Source: Allobosea sp. AAP35
GTDB lineage: Bacteria > Pseudomonadota > Alphaproteobacteria > Rhizobiales > Beijerinckiaceae
Length of the DNA: 56,117 nt
NCBI RefSeq assembly: GCF_001295925.1
Contig: NZ_LJHQ01000021.1
Span: 1 to 56,117, forward strand
Direction: 5' to 3'
A program made the position numbers and the translations under genes. The notes under the pieces are model-generated. The model was not told the DNA's origin, did not search any database, and worked only from the letters and a program-made list of their open reading frames with translations. Positions 9,286 to 20,268 of the stretch are shown here, one piece after another (the stretch's first letter is position 1; every line of letters starts with the position of its first letter).

Positions 9286-9570
9286 GTGGGCTCCGTTCGA
9301 GCGGGCGCATCCGAGATGCGTGTCAGGCTCGTGAGCAGCTCAGCGCCGTGCCCGGACATCTCACTTTGCCTTCCCGGCTGCGCTCCTTAAGCTGCTGCGG
9401 GCAGCAGAGTGCGAGCCGCTTGACGTGGCCGGCGGTTTTGCCCGACGAGCCCAGTAGACAGCCCGGACTTGCCAGAATGGACGCCTGACGGCATTCTCAG
9501 CCGCTGAAGCGGTGAGGACGGTCAGGCGGACAGCATGGCGCGTTGCATCAGACATGGAAAGCCTCCGATC

Positions 9571-10281
9571 ATGATCAACGACGGTGAAAAGGCCGGTTTC
9601 GGCACGCACGGCGAGACGGCCGGGCTCGGACGTCGGACGGGACGTCTCGACCGCCGTTCGTTTCTGGTCGGTTCGGGCGCCGGTCTCGGCGCACTGGCGC
9701 TCGGCGGTTGCGCCACCTCCGACGGCATGAGCCTCGCCGAGGCGCAGAAGCTCTACGGGCCTGTGCCCGAGGAGAAATTCCCGATTCCCGCCGCCGATGT
9801 CAGCAAGGTGGATCCGAAATATTTCCGTCGCAGGGTGGCCTACCCGACCAAGGAAGCGCCCGGAACGATCATCGTGGATCCCGGCAATTACTATGTTTAT
9901 CGGATCGAAGGGGACGGGCAGGCCACCCGTTATGGCGCCAATGTCGGGCGCGAGGGCTTCCTGTGGAATGGCGACGCCTATATCGGACGCAAGGCCGAAT
10001 GGGCGACCTGGACACCACCCAAGGAGATGATCAAGCGCCAGCCGGAGGCCGCCAAATACGCGCGCGGCATGCCCGGCGGCCTCGACAATCCGCTGGGCGC
10101 CCGCACGCTCTATCTCTACCAGAACGGGTCCTACACGCTCTACACGATCTATGCCTCGCTCGATGAGGAATCGATCGGCTCGGGCATCACGAGCGGCTGC
10201 GTCGGCCTGCTCACGCAGGATATGATGCATCTCTACGATCAGACGCCGGTGAAGACGAAAGTCGTCGTGCTGCCAGCCTAG
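9571..10281 (+). CDS. L,D-transpeptidase (YkuD-fold) Tat lipoprotein with altered active site
   Basis: The N terminus has a twin-arginine motif (DRRSFLVG), a hydrophobic run and a lipobox ending LALGGC, so the protein should be Tat-exported and lipid-anchored. The C-terminal YkuD domain runs from about residue 75 to the end. The catalytic Cys is kept in ITSGCVGLL, but the His-Gly normally found on the strand before it (as in RIHGT) reads TIYAS, and the usual Arg after SGC-I is Gly. Activity is therefore doubtful. An alternative ATG at 9535 is preceded by AGGCGG and would give 248 residues; 9571 gives a more usual Tat leader. Confidence 0.75.
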   Translation: MINDGEKAGFGTHGETAGLGRRTGRLDRRSFLVGSGAGLGALALGGCATSDGMSLAEAQKLYGPVPEEKFPIPAADVSKVDPKYFRRRVAYPTKEAPGTIIVDPGNYYVYRIEGDGQATRYGANVGREGFLWNGDAYIGRKAEWATWTPPKEMIKRQPEAAKYARGMPGGLDNPLGARTLYLYQNGSYTLYTIYASLDEESIGSGITSGCVGLLTQDMMHLYDQTPVKTKVVVLPA

Positions 10282-10351
10282 CGCCGATCGGCGCGGCTCG
10301 CCCGGGACGACTCGGGCGCGTTGGCGACGGAGCGGCGGCCGCGCGCCGGTC

Positions 10352-11548
10352 CTATTTCTCCAGAAACACCCGGATCGCGCCCTCGGCCTGCTTCATTGAG
10401 ATGACGCCGTCGAGATGGCCGCGCGCGCCCTGGATATGGACATGGGTGAGGGCGACCCCGCCCGCCTTCAGCGTTTCGGCGGTGCGGTCGACCGCGTCGG
10501 CGGTGAAGACTAGATCCTTGGGCTGGGTGATCAGCAGCACCGGCGCCTTGATCCTGGTGGCCGCATCGGCGAGCGAAGTTCCGCCTGCCGCGAAGAGCTG
10601 GTTGGCCTTGACCAGATAAAGGAAGTGGTTGGCGTCGGAGACCTTGGCGCGGGCCTCGCCGGCATGGTCGAGGATGCTTTGGATCTGAAACAGGTTGCCG
10701 AGCGCCTTGGCCGGGTCCTCGCCCTCCTTGGCGGCGCGGCGGCCGAAGGTGGCATTGGCCCAGTCGGCATGGTTGGCCTGTAGCGTGACCACGGCGAGCG
10801 CCTTGGCGAGCCCGGCATGGGGCGGTGTCCTGCCGTAATAGTTGCCCTTGTTCCAGTTGGGATCGACCAGGATAGGCGCCGCCCAGACATCGAGCCAAGC
10901 GATCAGCTGCGCATCGGCCTCGCCGGCCCCGATCACCGGCATCGCCTTCGCCACCATCTCGGGATAACGCGTCGCCCATTCAAACGTCTGGAGAGAACCC
11001 ATCGAGGGGCCGGCGACCAGTGCCAGCCGCTTGATCCCGAGGCTTTCGACCAGTGCCTTCTGGACCTCGACAAAGTCGCCGATGGTCACGACGGGAAAGT
11101 CGAGCGCGTAGGGTTTGCCGGTGTCGGGGTCGATGGAGGCCGGGCCTGTCGTCGTGGTCCTGGGATCGCCGGTGTTGAGATTGACCAGCGTGTCGGAGGA
11201 CAGGACGAAATATTTGTCCGTGTCGATCGCCTTGCCGGGGCCGATGATCGCGTCCCAATAGCCGGGAGCGGCGTCCGTGGCTGCGTATCTGCCGGCCGCG
11301 TGCGAATTGCCCGAGAAGAAATGGCAGATCAGCACCGCGTTGGATCTGTCGGCGTTGAGCGTGCCGTAGCTCTCCCAGCCGACCCTGACATCCTTGAGGG
11401 TGCGCCCGCTTTGCGTGGTGAACTGCGGAAGGGCGAAGACCTTCTTTTCGACCATGACCTCCTGCGCGCCCGCCGGCTGTCCCATCGTCATCAAATCCAT
11501 CGCCACCCATCCCACGATGCCGGCCGTGGCCGCGATCCAGTGTTTCAC
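10352..11548 (-). CDS. Exported alpha/beta hydrolase, homoserine O-acetyltransferase (MetX)-like
   Basis: A 398-residue alpha/beta-hydrolase related to MetX acyltransferases. ICHFFSGNSHAAG is an oxyanion-side motif, GPSMGSLQTFEW the nucleophile elbow (Ser), and GARGHLDGV near the C terminus the catalytic His. Unlike MetX it begins with a hydrophobic leader (KHWIAATAGIVGWVAMDL, cleavage near PAGAQE), so it should be periplasmic. A GTG start at 11548 is preceded by GAGGAG 7 nt away, better supported than the ATG at 11611. Being exported, it is probably an esterase or acyltransferase on an external substrate rather than a methionine biosynthesis enzyme. Confidence 0.75.
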   Translation of the reverse strand: MKHWIAATAGIVGWVAMDLMTMGQPAGAQEVMVEKKVFALPQFTTQSGRTLKDVRVGWESYGTLNADRSNAVLICHFFSGNSHAAGRYAATDAAPGYWDAIIGPGKAIDTDKYFVLSSDTLVNLNTGDPRTTTTGPASIDPDTGKPYALDFPVVTIGDFVEVQKALVESLGIKRLALVAGPSMGSLQTFEWATRYPEMVAKAMPVIGAGEADAQLIAWLDVWAAPILVDPNWNKGNYYGRTPPHAGLAKALAVVTLQANHADWANATFGRRAAKEGEDPAKALGNLFQIQSILDHAGEARAKVSDANHFLYLVKANQLFAAGGTSLADAATRIKAPVLLITQPKDLVFTADAVDRTAETLKAGGVALTHVHIQGARGHLDGVISMKQAEGAIRVFLEK

Positions 11549-11651
11549 CGCCGCTCTCCTCGTGAAGATCCTGGCCCGAACGGCCGCGCTGCGGCCCCGA
11601 TGCTCATCCAAGCGGATTTCAAAGCGCGACGGAAGCGGGATCAGGTGGATG

Positions 11652-13409
11652 TCAGCGCAGAAGCAGCGGAGAGACGCCGGTTGCCCCGATGGGACGCAGC
11701 ATCGATTCCGCTTCGAGCTCGAAAGCCGGGGCGTCGAACGGGCCGCTGAGACTAAAGGGCAGCCGGAGAGGTCCGGTCAGGGGCTGCAGCAGCGCGGCCA
11801 TGTCGAGTGTCCGGTCGGCCAGCGCGGCGGTGCCGATCAGCGTCAGCCGATAGCCCGGGCCGAGCATCTGCGCGTCGTTCAGCGTCAGGACGCCGTTGGT
11901 GATGATGGCGCTGGCGCCTGCGGTCTCGAACGTGGTCTTGCCTTGGCGCCAGTCGCGCAACGCCAGGGCCGGATTGCGCTCCGCCCGGCGCAGCAGGTCG
12001 CCGAAGGCAAAACCGGCAACATCGCCCTGACGCAAGCTGACCACGGCCTTGCCGCTCAGCGAGGCCAGAATCTCGGGCAGAGCGCGGCCGAGCCCATCGA
12101 GGCTGAACTGCAGCGCGCCCGTGCCGGTCAGGCGGGCCAATTGCGGCAGGTCGCCGCCGGCCTGGCCGAGATTGATTCTGTCGAGCGCACCACTCGTCTT
12201 GATGTCGATGCCGCCCGTCGTCGTCGTGGCGAGCAGGCGGCCCTTGGCACTGCCGCCATAGGCACCGGCGCGCAGGATGCCCGCCTCGAAGCGGCCCTTC
12301 TTGACCAGGAGATAGGTCGCGACATCGGTAAGCCTGCCGCCGTTGAGGCGCGCGGCCTCGACCGAGACGCGCAGGTCGATGTCCTGCGTGGTCCAGGCCT
12401 CGAAGGGCAGGGCCGCGGCGGCGGGGCTGTGATCGGGCGCGGCGATGTCGAGACGGGAGATCGCCCGTCCGAGATCGAGCTGGGCCCCCGCCAGCGTCCC
12501 CGAGAGCGAGGGCCGCCCGCCCGAGAAATTGAGATTGAGCGCCCCGTCGAGACGGTCCCCGTCAAGCCTTGCGACGACATTGGTCAGCGCCGTGTCATGA
12601 GGACGGATCCGCGCTTCGCTGGTGAGGCTGAAGGCACCGATGGCGGTCGCCAGCCGCGGCGTCTCGCCGAACCAGCCGAGGAGTTCGGGCAGGGAGCGCG
12701 TGCTCAGAGTCAGTTGCCCGGTGGTGATCGGCTCGGGTGCGCTGCTGCGGATCCCATCGAATTGCAGCTTCAGCAAGGGCGCGTTGACGGAGAGCGTCGT
12801 CTTGCCGCGACCCATCGCGACGGGCCAGAGCAAGCCGATCTCGGCCGGCACGCCGCGCCAGGTCAGGGAGCCCGAGACCGTCAGCGCGTCCTGCGGCTCG
12901 CGTTCGGCGAGCACGAGGTTGACGTCGCGCAGGATCGTCCGGATCGTGTCCGGAGCGCGCAGGAAGATCGCGCCGGCGGTGATGACGATCCGGCTCTGGC
13001 CGCGAAGGCCCTCCAGGTAGTCGAGCGGAGCGGCCAACCACTCGGCGAGGCTTTCGCTGTCCGCCGACACGGCGACGTCGATCTGCGGTGCGACGAGTTC
13101 GATCCGGCTGAAATCGAGGCGTCCGGCCAGCAACGGCAAGAGCTGCGCCTGGGCCCTGATACGCAAGGCACGGCCTGCGACCGGCCCCTCGCGCTGGGCA
13201 AAGGCCACCTGCGACAGGCTGATGCGCGGCAGTGGCAGCAGCGCGATCTCGGCACGTTCAAGCCCGCTCACCACAAGACCCGTGCGGGCCTCAATCGCGG
13301 CGATGACGTGCTTCTCGACCCGCGCGACCGCAATGCCCCAGGACTGCAGGCCAAGCAGTCCGAGCACCAGAACGAGACTGTAGGCGAGGATCGAGGTGCG
13401 CCGCGTCAT
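11652..13409 (-). CDS. AsmA family membrane-anchored protein
   Basis: A 585-residue protein with one N-terminal transmembrane helix (ILAYSLVLVLGLLGLQSWG), then a long repetitive beta-rich periplasmic region with AsmA-type phrases (RIELVAPQIDVAV early and GTAALADRTLDMAALL near the end). AsmA-like proteins are linked to lipid transport and outer-membrane homeostasis. GAAGGA sits 3 nt before the ATG at 13409; the frame extends to 13511, but the added residues are Arg-rich and unlikely. It is transcribed alone. The 211-nt stretch upstream (13410-13620) should hold its promoter, though none is clear. Confidence 0.8.
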   Translation of the reverse strand: MTRRTSILAYSLVLVLGLLGLQSWGIAVARVEKHVIAAIEARTGLVVSGLERAEIALLPLPRISLSQVAFAQREGPVAGRALRIRAQAQLLPLLAGRLDFSRIELVAPQIDVAVSADSESLAEWLAAPLDYLEGLRGQSRIVITAGAIFLRAPDTIRTILRDVNLVLAEREPQDALTVSGSLTWRGVPAEIGLLWPVAMGRGKTTLSVNAPLLKLQFDGIRSSAPEPITTGQLTLSTRSLPELLGWFGETPRLATAIGAFSLTSEARIRPHDTALTNVVARLDGDRLDGALNLNFSGGRPSLSGTLAGAQLDLGRAISRLDIAAPDHSPAAAALPFEAWTTQDIDLRVSVEAARLNGGRLTDVATYLLVKKGRFEAGILRAGAYGGSAKGRLLATTTTGGIDIKTSGALDRINLGQAGGDLPQLARLTGTGALQFSLDGLGRALPEILASLSGKAVVSLRQGDVAGFAFGDLLRRAERNPALALRDWRQGKTTFETAGASAIITNGVLTLNDAQMLGPGYRLTLIGTAALADRTLDMAALLQPLTGPLRLPFSLSGPFDAPAFELEAESMLRPIGATGVSPLLLR

Positions 13410-13620
13410 GGTCCTTCGAAAACGGTTTGGACCGACGAGGCGGCCTGCGCTGCTCCGCGGCGATGGAACGCCTTTGGGCAGCTTCGCCAGCCGCATCGAC
13501 GGGCCGCCCATAAAGCCGGAATGACCGGTGAATCAGCCTGCAATGCGGCGGCATCCTTGCTGAATCATATCCCGCATGTCGAACCGGTTTAGGCCGATGG
13601 CCGGGGCTTGTCGAGCCGGC

Positions 13621-15300
13621 TCACCCGCGCCGGCCGCTGGAGCGTGCGAGCCAGAAAGCCGGATAGAGCCCCGCCAGCACGATCAGCAGCCCGGCCAGCG
13701 CACCATCCTCGAAAGCACCGCGCGAGGCATGGCCATAGACGGTGGTGGCGAGCGTCTCGACGTTGAGCGGGCGCAGCAGCAGGGTGGCCGGGAGTTCCTT
13801 CAGGCAATCGACGAAAACCAGCAGGGCGGCGGCTGCGATGGCGGGCCGGGCGAGGGGCCAGTGCATCTTGCGCATCACCTCCGGCGCGCTGGCGCCGAGC
13901 GTGCGGGCGGCGTCGTCGATGCGCGGCGAGATCCGCGCCATCCCGCTTTCGATGCCGGACACCGCGATGGCCAGGAAGCGCACGACATAGGCCAGCACCA
14001 ATGCCGCGCCCGAGCCGAGCAAAATCAGGCCCGGATTGACACCGAGCCAGCGCACCGCGCCATTCGCGAGCAGGTTGTCGAAGGCGGCCAGCGGTACCAG
14101 CAGACCCAGTGCCAGCACCGTGCCGGGCACGGCGTAGCCCAGCGAGGCAAGGCGCGACAGGGTCGGCAGCCAGGGCTCGCGGCCCTGCCGGCCGGCCGCG
14201 ACGATGCCGATGCCGAGCGCGACGACGAGAGCGGCGGCCAGCACGGCAAACAGGAGGGCGTGGCCGAGGCTGCGAAGCAGGGTGGTGTCGATCTGCTGCC
14301 AGAGGTCGCGGCGCATCACCTCCTGCGCGAGAAAGCCGATCGGCAGCAGGGCGCCCAGCAGCACGGGCAGGCCGCAGGCGAGACCCGCCGCCAGGGCAAC
14401 ACGCCCAGTCAGCGGCACGCGGCCGACGGCGCGCGGCTGGCGCACTGGCAGGTTGAAGCGCCGCTGGCCGCGCAGCCGCGCCTCGACCAGGATCAGCACC
14501 ACGACCAGCAGCAGCATGACGCAGGCGATCTGGGCGGCGCCGGCGAGCGAGTTGCGGTTGATCCAGGTGGTATAGATCGACAGCGTCAGCGAACGCACGC
14601 CGAGATATTCGGTGGCGCCGATGTCGTTCAGCGTCTCCAGCAGCGCCAGTGTCAGGCCAGCTGCGAGCGCGGGACGCGCCATCGGCAGGCCAATGCGCCA
14701 GAACAGCCGGTTGCCCGAAGCGCCGAGCGTGCGGGCGGATTCGACGATGGTCGCCGCCTGCAGACCAAACAGCGCCCGTACGCTGAGATAGACGTAAGGG
14801 TAAAGCACGATCGCCATGATGCAGACCGCACCCGGCAGGCTGCGCGGGTCGGGAAACCAGTAGTCGCGCAGCGACTGCCAGCCGGTCACGGCCCGCAAGC
14901 CTGTCTGGAGCGGACCCTGGAAGCCGAGGATTTCGACATAGACATAAGCCGTGATGTAGGTCGGCAGCGCCAGCGGCAGGACCAGGAGCCATTCCAGGCT
15001 GCGGCGGCCTGGAAATTCGAACTGCGTGACGAGCCAGGCGGTGCCGACGCCGATCACCGCGCAGAGCAGGCCGACGCCGAGCAGGAGCAGGCTCGTATCG
15101 GCCAGTGCGGCGGGGATGACATGGGCGGCGAGATGGGGCCAGATCGCAGCCGCCTGGAAGGACAGGGCGGTGAAGGCCAGCGCCAGCACCGGCAGCGCCA
15201 CCAGCCCCGCCCCGAGCAGCGAGGCCCAGACGAATCGGCTCGACGGCCGCCACAGGTGTGGCGACCGTCGAATGTCGGAGAGGGACGTCGTCAGGCTCAA
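13621..15300 (-). CDS. Ferric iron (FbpB-type) ABC transporter permease, duplicated domain
   Basis: A roughly 559-residue inner-membrane permease with two fused BPD_transp_1 halves and about twelve helices, the usual layout of FbpB/AfuB/ThiP proteins. Each half has an EAA-type loop: ESARTLGASGNRLFWRIGLP and DDAARTLGASAPEVMRKMHW. The start is inferred as the TTG at 15300, which overlaps the stop codon of the binding-protein gene (TTGA); no ATG or GTG occurs in the right place. With the preceding gene it forms a two-gene operon. The expected ATPase (FbpC) is not adjacent and must come from elsewhere. Confidence 0.85.
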   Translation of the reverse strand: MSLTTSLSDIRRSPHLWRPSSRFVWASLLGAGLVALPVLALAFTALSFQAAAIWPHLAAHVIPAALADTSLLLLGVGLLCAVIGVGTAWLVTQFEFPGRRSLEWLLVLPLALPTYITAYVYVEILGFQGPLQTGLRAVTGWQSLRDYWFPDPRSLPGAVCIMAIVLYPYVYLSVRALFGLQAATIVESARTLGASGNRLFWRIGLPMARPALAAGLTLALLETLNDIGATEYLGVRSLTLSIYTTWINRNSLAGAAQIACVMLLLVVVLILVEARLRGQRRFNLPVRQPRAVGRVPLTGRVALAAGLACGLPVLLGALLPIGFLAQEVMRRDLWQQIDTTLLRSLGHALLFAVLAAALVVALGIGIVAAGRQGREPWLPTLSRLASLGYAVPGTVLALGLLVPLAAFDNLLANGAVRWLGVNPGLILLGSGAALVLAYVVRFLAIAVSGIESGMARISPRIDDAARTLGASAPEVMRKMHWPLARPAIAAAALLVFVDCLKELPATLLLRPLNVETLATTVYGHASRGAFEDGALAGLLIVLAGLYPAFWLARSSGRRG

Positions 15301-16310
15301 TTGTCGAAGCCGACCTTGTCGACGAGATCGGCCGCGGCCTTGCGGTTCTTGGCGACGTCGCCGAGCGGCGTGGTGTCGGGCGTCAAGGTGCCGAGCAACT
15401 TCACCGCGGCGCTTTCCTTGACGTCTGGATTGACCGGGAACTCGAAATTGCCGTCGGCATAAAGGGTCTGCGCCTTCTCGCCCAGCATGTACTCGATCAG
15501 CTTGACGGCGCTGTCGCGGTTGGGCGCGTTCTTGGCGATGGCCGCTGCCGAGACGTTCACATGCGTGCCGCCATTGGCGAAGGTGGTCTTGAGCGGCTTG
15601 ATTGCGTCGAACCAACCCTTCTGTTCGTTTTTCGCCTGGCTCATCAGGCCGATGTAATAGGTGTTGATGAGGGCGATGTCGCACTGGCCCGAGAGGATGT
15701 CGCGCGCCACCTCGCGATCGCCCCCGCCTGGCTTGCGGGCGACATTGGCCTTCAGCGCCTTGAGATAGGTCTCCGTCTTCTCGGCGCCGTTGCGGGCGAG
15801 ATAGGCGGCGAAGAAGGCGTTGTTGTAGGGGTGCTGGCCGGCACGGATGCAGAAGCGGCCCTTCCATTTCGGGTCGGCGAGATCTTCATAGGTGATCGCG
15901 TCCTGCTTCACGCGCTCCTTCGAGACGATGACGATGCGGGCGCGCTGGGTCAGCGTCACCCAGCTGTCGCCGGGGCCGCGCAGCGCGGCGGGGATCGTCT
16001 TCTCGACCATCGCCGATTTGATCGGCTGGGTCACGCCGGCGTCAGCCAGCGCATTGATCTGGCCGACATCGACCATCAGCATCACGTCGGCAGGGCTGTT
16101 GGCGCCCTCGGCTGCGACGCGCTCCTGCAGACCGTCCTTGAGGAAGACCGCATTGACCTTGATGCCGGTGTCCTTGGTGAAGGATTCGAGCACCGGGTTG
16201 AGCAGGGCCGGCTCGCGCGTGGTGTAGAGATTGACGCTCTGGGCCAGGGCCGGTGCCGCCATCAGGCAGGACGCCAGGGCGAGGGCGGAGAGGCGTGTCG
16301 CGTGGATCAT
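15297..16310 (-). CDS. Ferric iron ABC transporter substrate-binding protein (FbpA/FutA type)
   Basis: A 337-residue periplasmic protein. The signal peptide (MIHATRLSALALASCLMAAPALAQ) is followed by SVNLYTTREPALLNPVLE, the standard opening of iron-binding FbpA/FutA proteins, and INTYYIGLM carries the Tyr pair used for Fe(III) coordination. GAAGGA lies upstream of the ATG at 16310, and the longer frame adds only a short N-terminal extension. It overlaps the permease start by 4 nt, implying translational coupling. Irr-like half-sites occur upstream, consistent with iron control. Confidence 0.88.
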   Translation of the reverse strand: MIHATRLSALALASCLMAAPALAQSVNLYTTREPALLNPVLESFTKDTGIKVNAVFLKDGLQERVAAEGANSPADVMLMVDVGQINALADAGVTQPIKSAMVEKTIPAALRGPGDSWVTLTQRARIVIVSKERVKQDAITYEDLADPKWKGRFCIRAGQHPYNNAFFAAYLARNGAEKTETYLKALKANVARKPGGGDREVARDILSGQCDIALINTYYIGLMSQAKNEQKGWFDAIKPLKTTFANGGTHVNVSAAAIAKNAPNRDSAVKLIEYMLGEKAQTLYADGNFEFPVNPDVKESAAVKLLGTLTPDTTPLGDVAKNRKAAADLVDKVGFDN

Positions 16311-16421
16311 GAGGTGGTCCTTCGGGTTCAAGGCCCGTTTCTGCGCGTTGCAGGGGGAGCGGTAGTCCGAGGTGACCGGCGCGTCAACCGAAAAACTCTT
16401 TGAGATCAGTCAGTTAAAGAT

Positions 16422-16456
16422 GTTCTAAAGAGCGGTCTGTTTTGTCTTGTTCTAAA
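16422..16456. promoter_or_regulatory. Two GTTCTAAA half-sites, possible iron-control (Irr/ICE-like) element
   Basis: The sequence GTTCTAAA occurs twice (16422-16429 and 16449-16456), 27 nt start to start, in an AT-rich stretch about 110-145 nt upstream of the fbpA-like gene. Rhizobial Irr boxes contain TTTAGAA/TTCTAAA arms, and these match one arm each rather than a full palindrome. The assignment is tentative. Confidence 0.35.
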
Positions 16457-16507
16457 CTTCAGCGTCATGGCGTGGCCGCCGAAAGGGCGGTCCCGCCGCG
16501 TTGGCTT

Positions 16508-17608
16508 TTAGTCTGCCAGCAGCGAGATCACCCGAACCGGTCCGCGCCTGACAGGATCGAGCGAGCCGCGCAGGATAAACCGGTCGCCGGCATCGCTCAG
16601 AATGCTGTCATCCTGGAAGCTGGCCTCGCGCAGCCGCATCTGCCGGCGCAGACCACGCGCCTGCGCTTCCTGGCGGGAGATGCCGACGCGGTCGTCGATC
16701 TGCTGGCGCTGGTTCTTGCTGAGTTCTGCAGCGCTGCGGAAGTCGCGGAAATCGCGGGGGCTGTAGGGCCAGCGCGAGCCGCCGGCGAAGGTCCGGACCT
16801 TGCCGTCGAGCACGACGCTGTCGCCCGGGCGCAAGGTGAAGTCCCGCAGCAGCGACACGCGCCGCTCGCCGGCCTGGACGATGGCGGGGCGGCAGGCAGC
16901 GGCATCGCGCGTGGTTTCATGGCTGTAGGCCATGGGCAGAGCGCGGTAGCGCTGGCCGTCGGCGGCCTGGGCGTTGCCGATCTCGGATGCGCCGGCCGCG
17001 ACCCGGAAGACCTTGACCGGGATGCCGGGGTTCATCGCCTGACACAGCGCCTCATGCGCCTTGATGTCGGACGCTGCGCGCAGGAAGCCGATCGGTGCGT
17101 GGAAGCCGTCGCAGAGCCGCACGCAGATGGTGCGCGCGACATCGGCCGCGCCGGAGACGGTGTCGAGCCGGGCCTGCGCGGGACGCCGGGGCTGACGCAC
17201 TGGCGCTTGCGCGCGCTGCCGGAAGGGGTTCAGATCGACAGGGGGATGCATGATCCGACCATCCGCCTCCATCCGCAGCAGCGGAATCTGCCAGCCGGAG
17301 CGAGCCGGAGCATAAGCCACGGCGCGGGGCTGTGCCTGGGGCAATGGGCTCGTGGCATGGCTGCTTTGGCGCAGGGCCTGCCGGTTGGCGGCTTCCTGGC
17401 GGTGGAAGGCACGAATGCCGGCATCATCCTCGGCCTGGACCATCGAGACCGTCAAGACCGCGCCAGCTGCGCCGAGCGTCAGGCCAAGAACTGCCATAGC
17501 GGCTAGTCGAGCCGGCTTGTTCGCGAGAGCCTGTGAGGGAGAGCTTGAGGCAAAAGGCTTTGCGTCGCAGGACGAACCTTGCGTCACTTCATCACGGACA
17601 CGCAACAT
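16508..17608 (-). CDS. DUF2865 domain-containing protein
   Basis: A 366-residue protein with one N-terminal membrane segment (LAAMAVLGLTLGAAGAVLTV), then a Pro/Arg/Gln-rich linker and the DUF2865 region, marked by the Cys pair in ICVRLCDGFHAPIGFL and further conserved stretches around CQAMNPG and AYSHETTRDAAAC. The family is confined largely to alphaproteobacteria, is predicted to be periplasmic, and has no established role. GGAG lies 8 nt before the ATG at 17608. It is a single gene; the 16332-16507 gap separates it from the iron transporter. Confidence 0.75.
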   Translation of the reverse strand: MLRVRDEVTQGSSCDAKPFASSSPSQALANKPARLAAMAVLGLTLGAAGAVLTVSMVQAEDDAGIRAFHRQEAANRQALRQSSHATSPLPQAQPRAVAYAPARSGWQIPLLRMEADGRIMHPPVDLNPFRQRAQAPVRQPRRPAQARLDTVSGAADVARTICVRLCDGFHAPIGFLRAASDIKAHEALCQAMNPGIPVKVFRVAAGASEIGNAQAADGQRYRALPMAYSHETTRDAAACRPAIVQAGERRVSLLRDFTLRPGDSVVLDGKVRTFAGGSRWPYSPRDFRDFRSAAELSKNQRQQIDDRVGISRQEAQARGLRRQMRLREASFQDDSILSDAGDRFILRGSLDPVRRGPVRVISLLAD

Positions 17609-17778
17609 CGCATCGACTCCACACTGCGCTCGTTCACCCGTCCGCCGCCAGCAGGGTCTAGTTTACTTTCTGTTAAGGTTCAACGCTGGCGCCGACCGGG
17701 AGCGTGAAAACGCGCCGCGATGCTTAACGGGGTTCTGCTTGCACAGGACTTGAGTTTGTCCAGTCCGACGCCGCGGAC

Positions 17779-18192
17779 TTACAGGATCGCGAGAAGGACA
17801 CCGACCCCCATGCACAGCAGGACCAGGACACCGACGGCGAAGAGCGGTGCGCGCAGCTTGAGATTGTTGGAGCCGACATGGACCAGCGTATGAGCGACGC
17901 GGGTCGCGACATAGGCCCAGGCCAGGCCCGCCATGATGTAGCTTGTCGCACCGACCTCCATGGCCAGCATGATCAAGGCGAAGAAGATCACCGGCGTTTC
18001 GAACTGGTTGGTGAAGTTCGCAGCTGCCAGCCGGGCCGGCTCGGGATAGGCCGTCGTCGACACCGCGACATCGGCCATGCTGACCTGCTTGCTGTCGAAG
18101 GCCGCCTTGCGCCGCAGGAAGACGATGAACAGGACGACGAAGATCCACAGGATCATGGCGAGCGTGGGGTATACCAGCTTGAGCGTCATCAT
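17779..18192 (-). CDS. MAPEG family membrane protein
   Basis: A 137-residue protein with four hydrophobic helices and the MAPEG signature region: ANFTNQFETPVIFFALIML in the second helix and RVAHTLVHVGSNNLKLRA before the last. Bacterial members of this glutathione/eicosanoid-enzyme-like family are mostly uncharacterised. The start was placed at the double Met (18192/18189) before TLKLVYPTLAM, since the extra upstream residues are Arg- and Pro-rich. It lies between DUF2865 and guaB on the same strand, with separate spacing on both sides. Confidence 0.8.
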   Translation of the reverse strand: MMTLKLVYPTLAMILWIFVVLFIVFLRRKAAFDSKQVSMADVAVSTTAYPEPARLAAANFTNQFETPVIFFALIMLAMEVGATSYIMAGLAWAYVATRVAHTLVHVGSNNLKLRAPLFAVGVLVLLCMGVGVLLAIL

Positions 18193-18336
18193 CGTCTCCG
18201 GATCGTCCCGTGAGCGCGGCGTCGCCCGGCGCGGGGTGGTGGGAGCCAAGCCAAGAACGCCACCAAATGCAAGCGCGGCGAGCCCCAGGGACCCGCCGCG
18301 CTGCAGATGCCGGTGGATAGACGGACGCGGCCGCGA

Positions 18337-20268
<1,932 letters not shown>

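Noticed and set aside
11394..13592. A 732-codon open frame on the plus strand opposite the AsmA gene
   Set aside because: It is the shadow of a high-GC gene on the other strand. The product is Arg/Gln/Ala-rich without domains, while the minus strand encodes a clear AsmA protein.
13576..15462. A 628-codon plus-strand frame opposite the iron permease gene
   Set aside because: The product is a Gln/Arg/His-rich shadow; the minus strand encodes an unmistakable two-domain permease with EAA loops.
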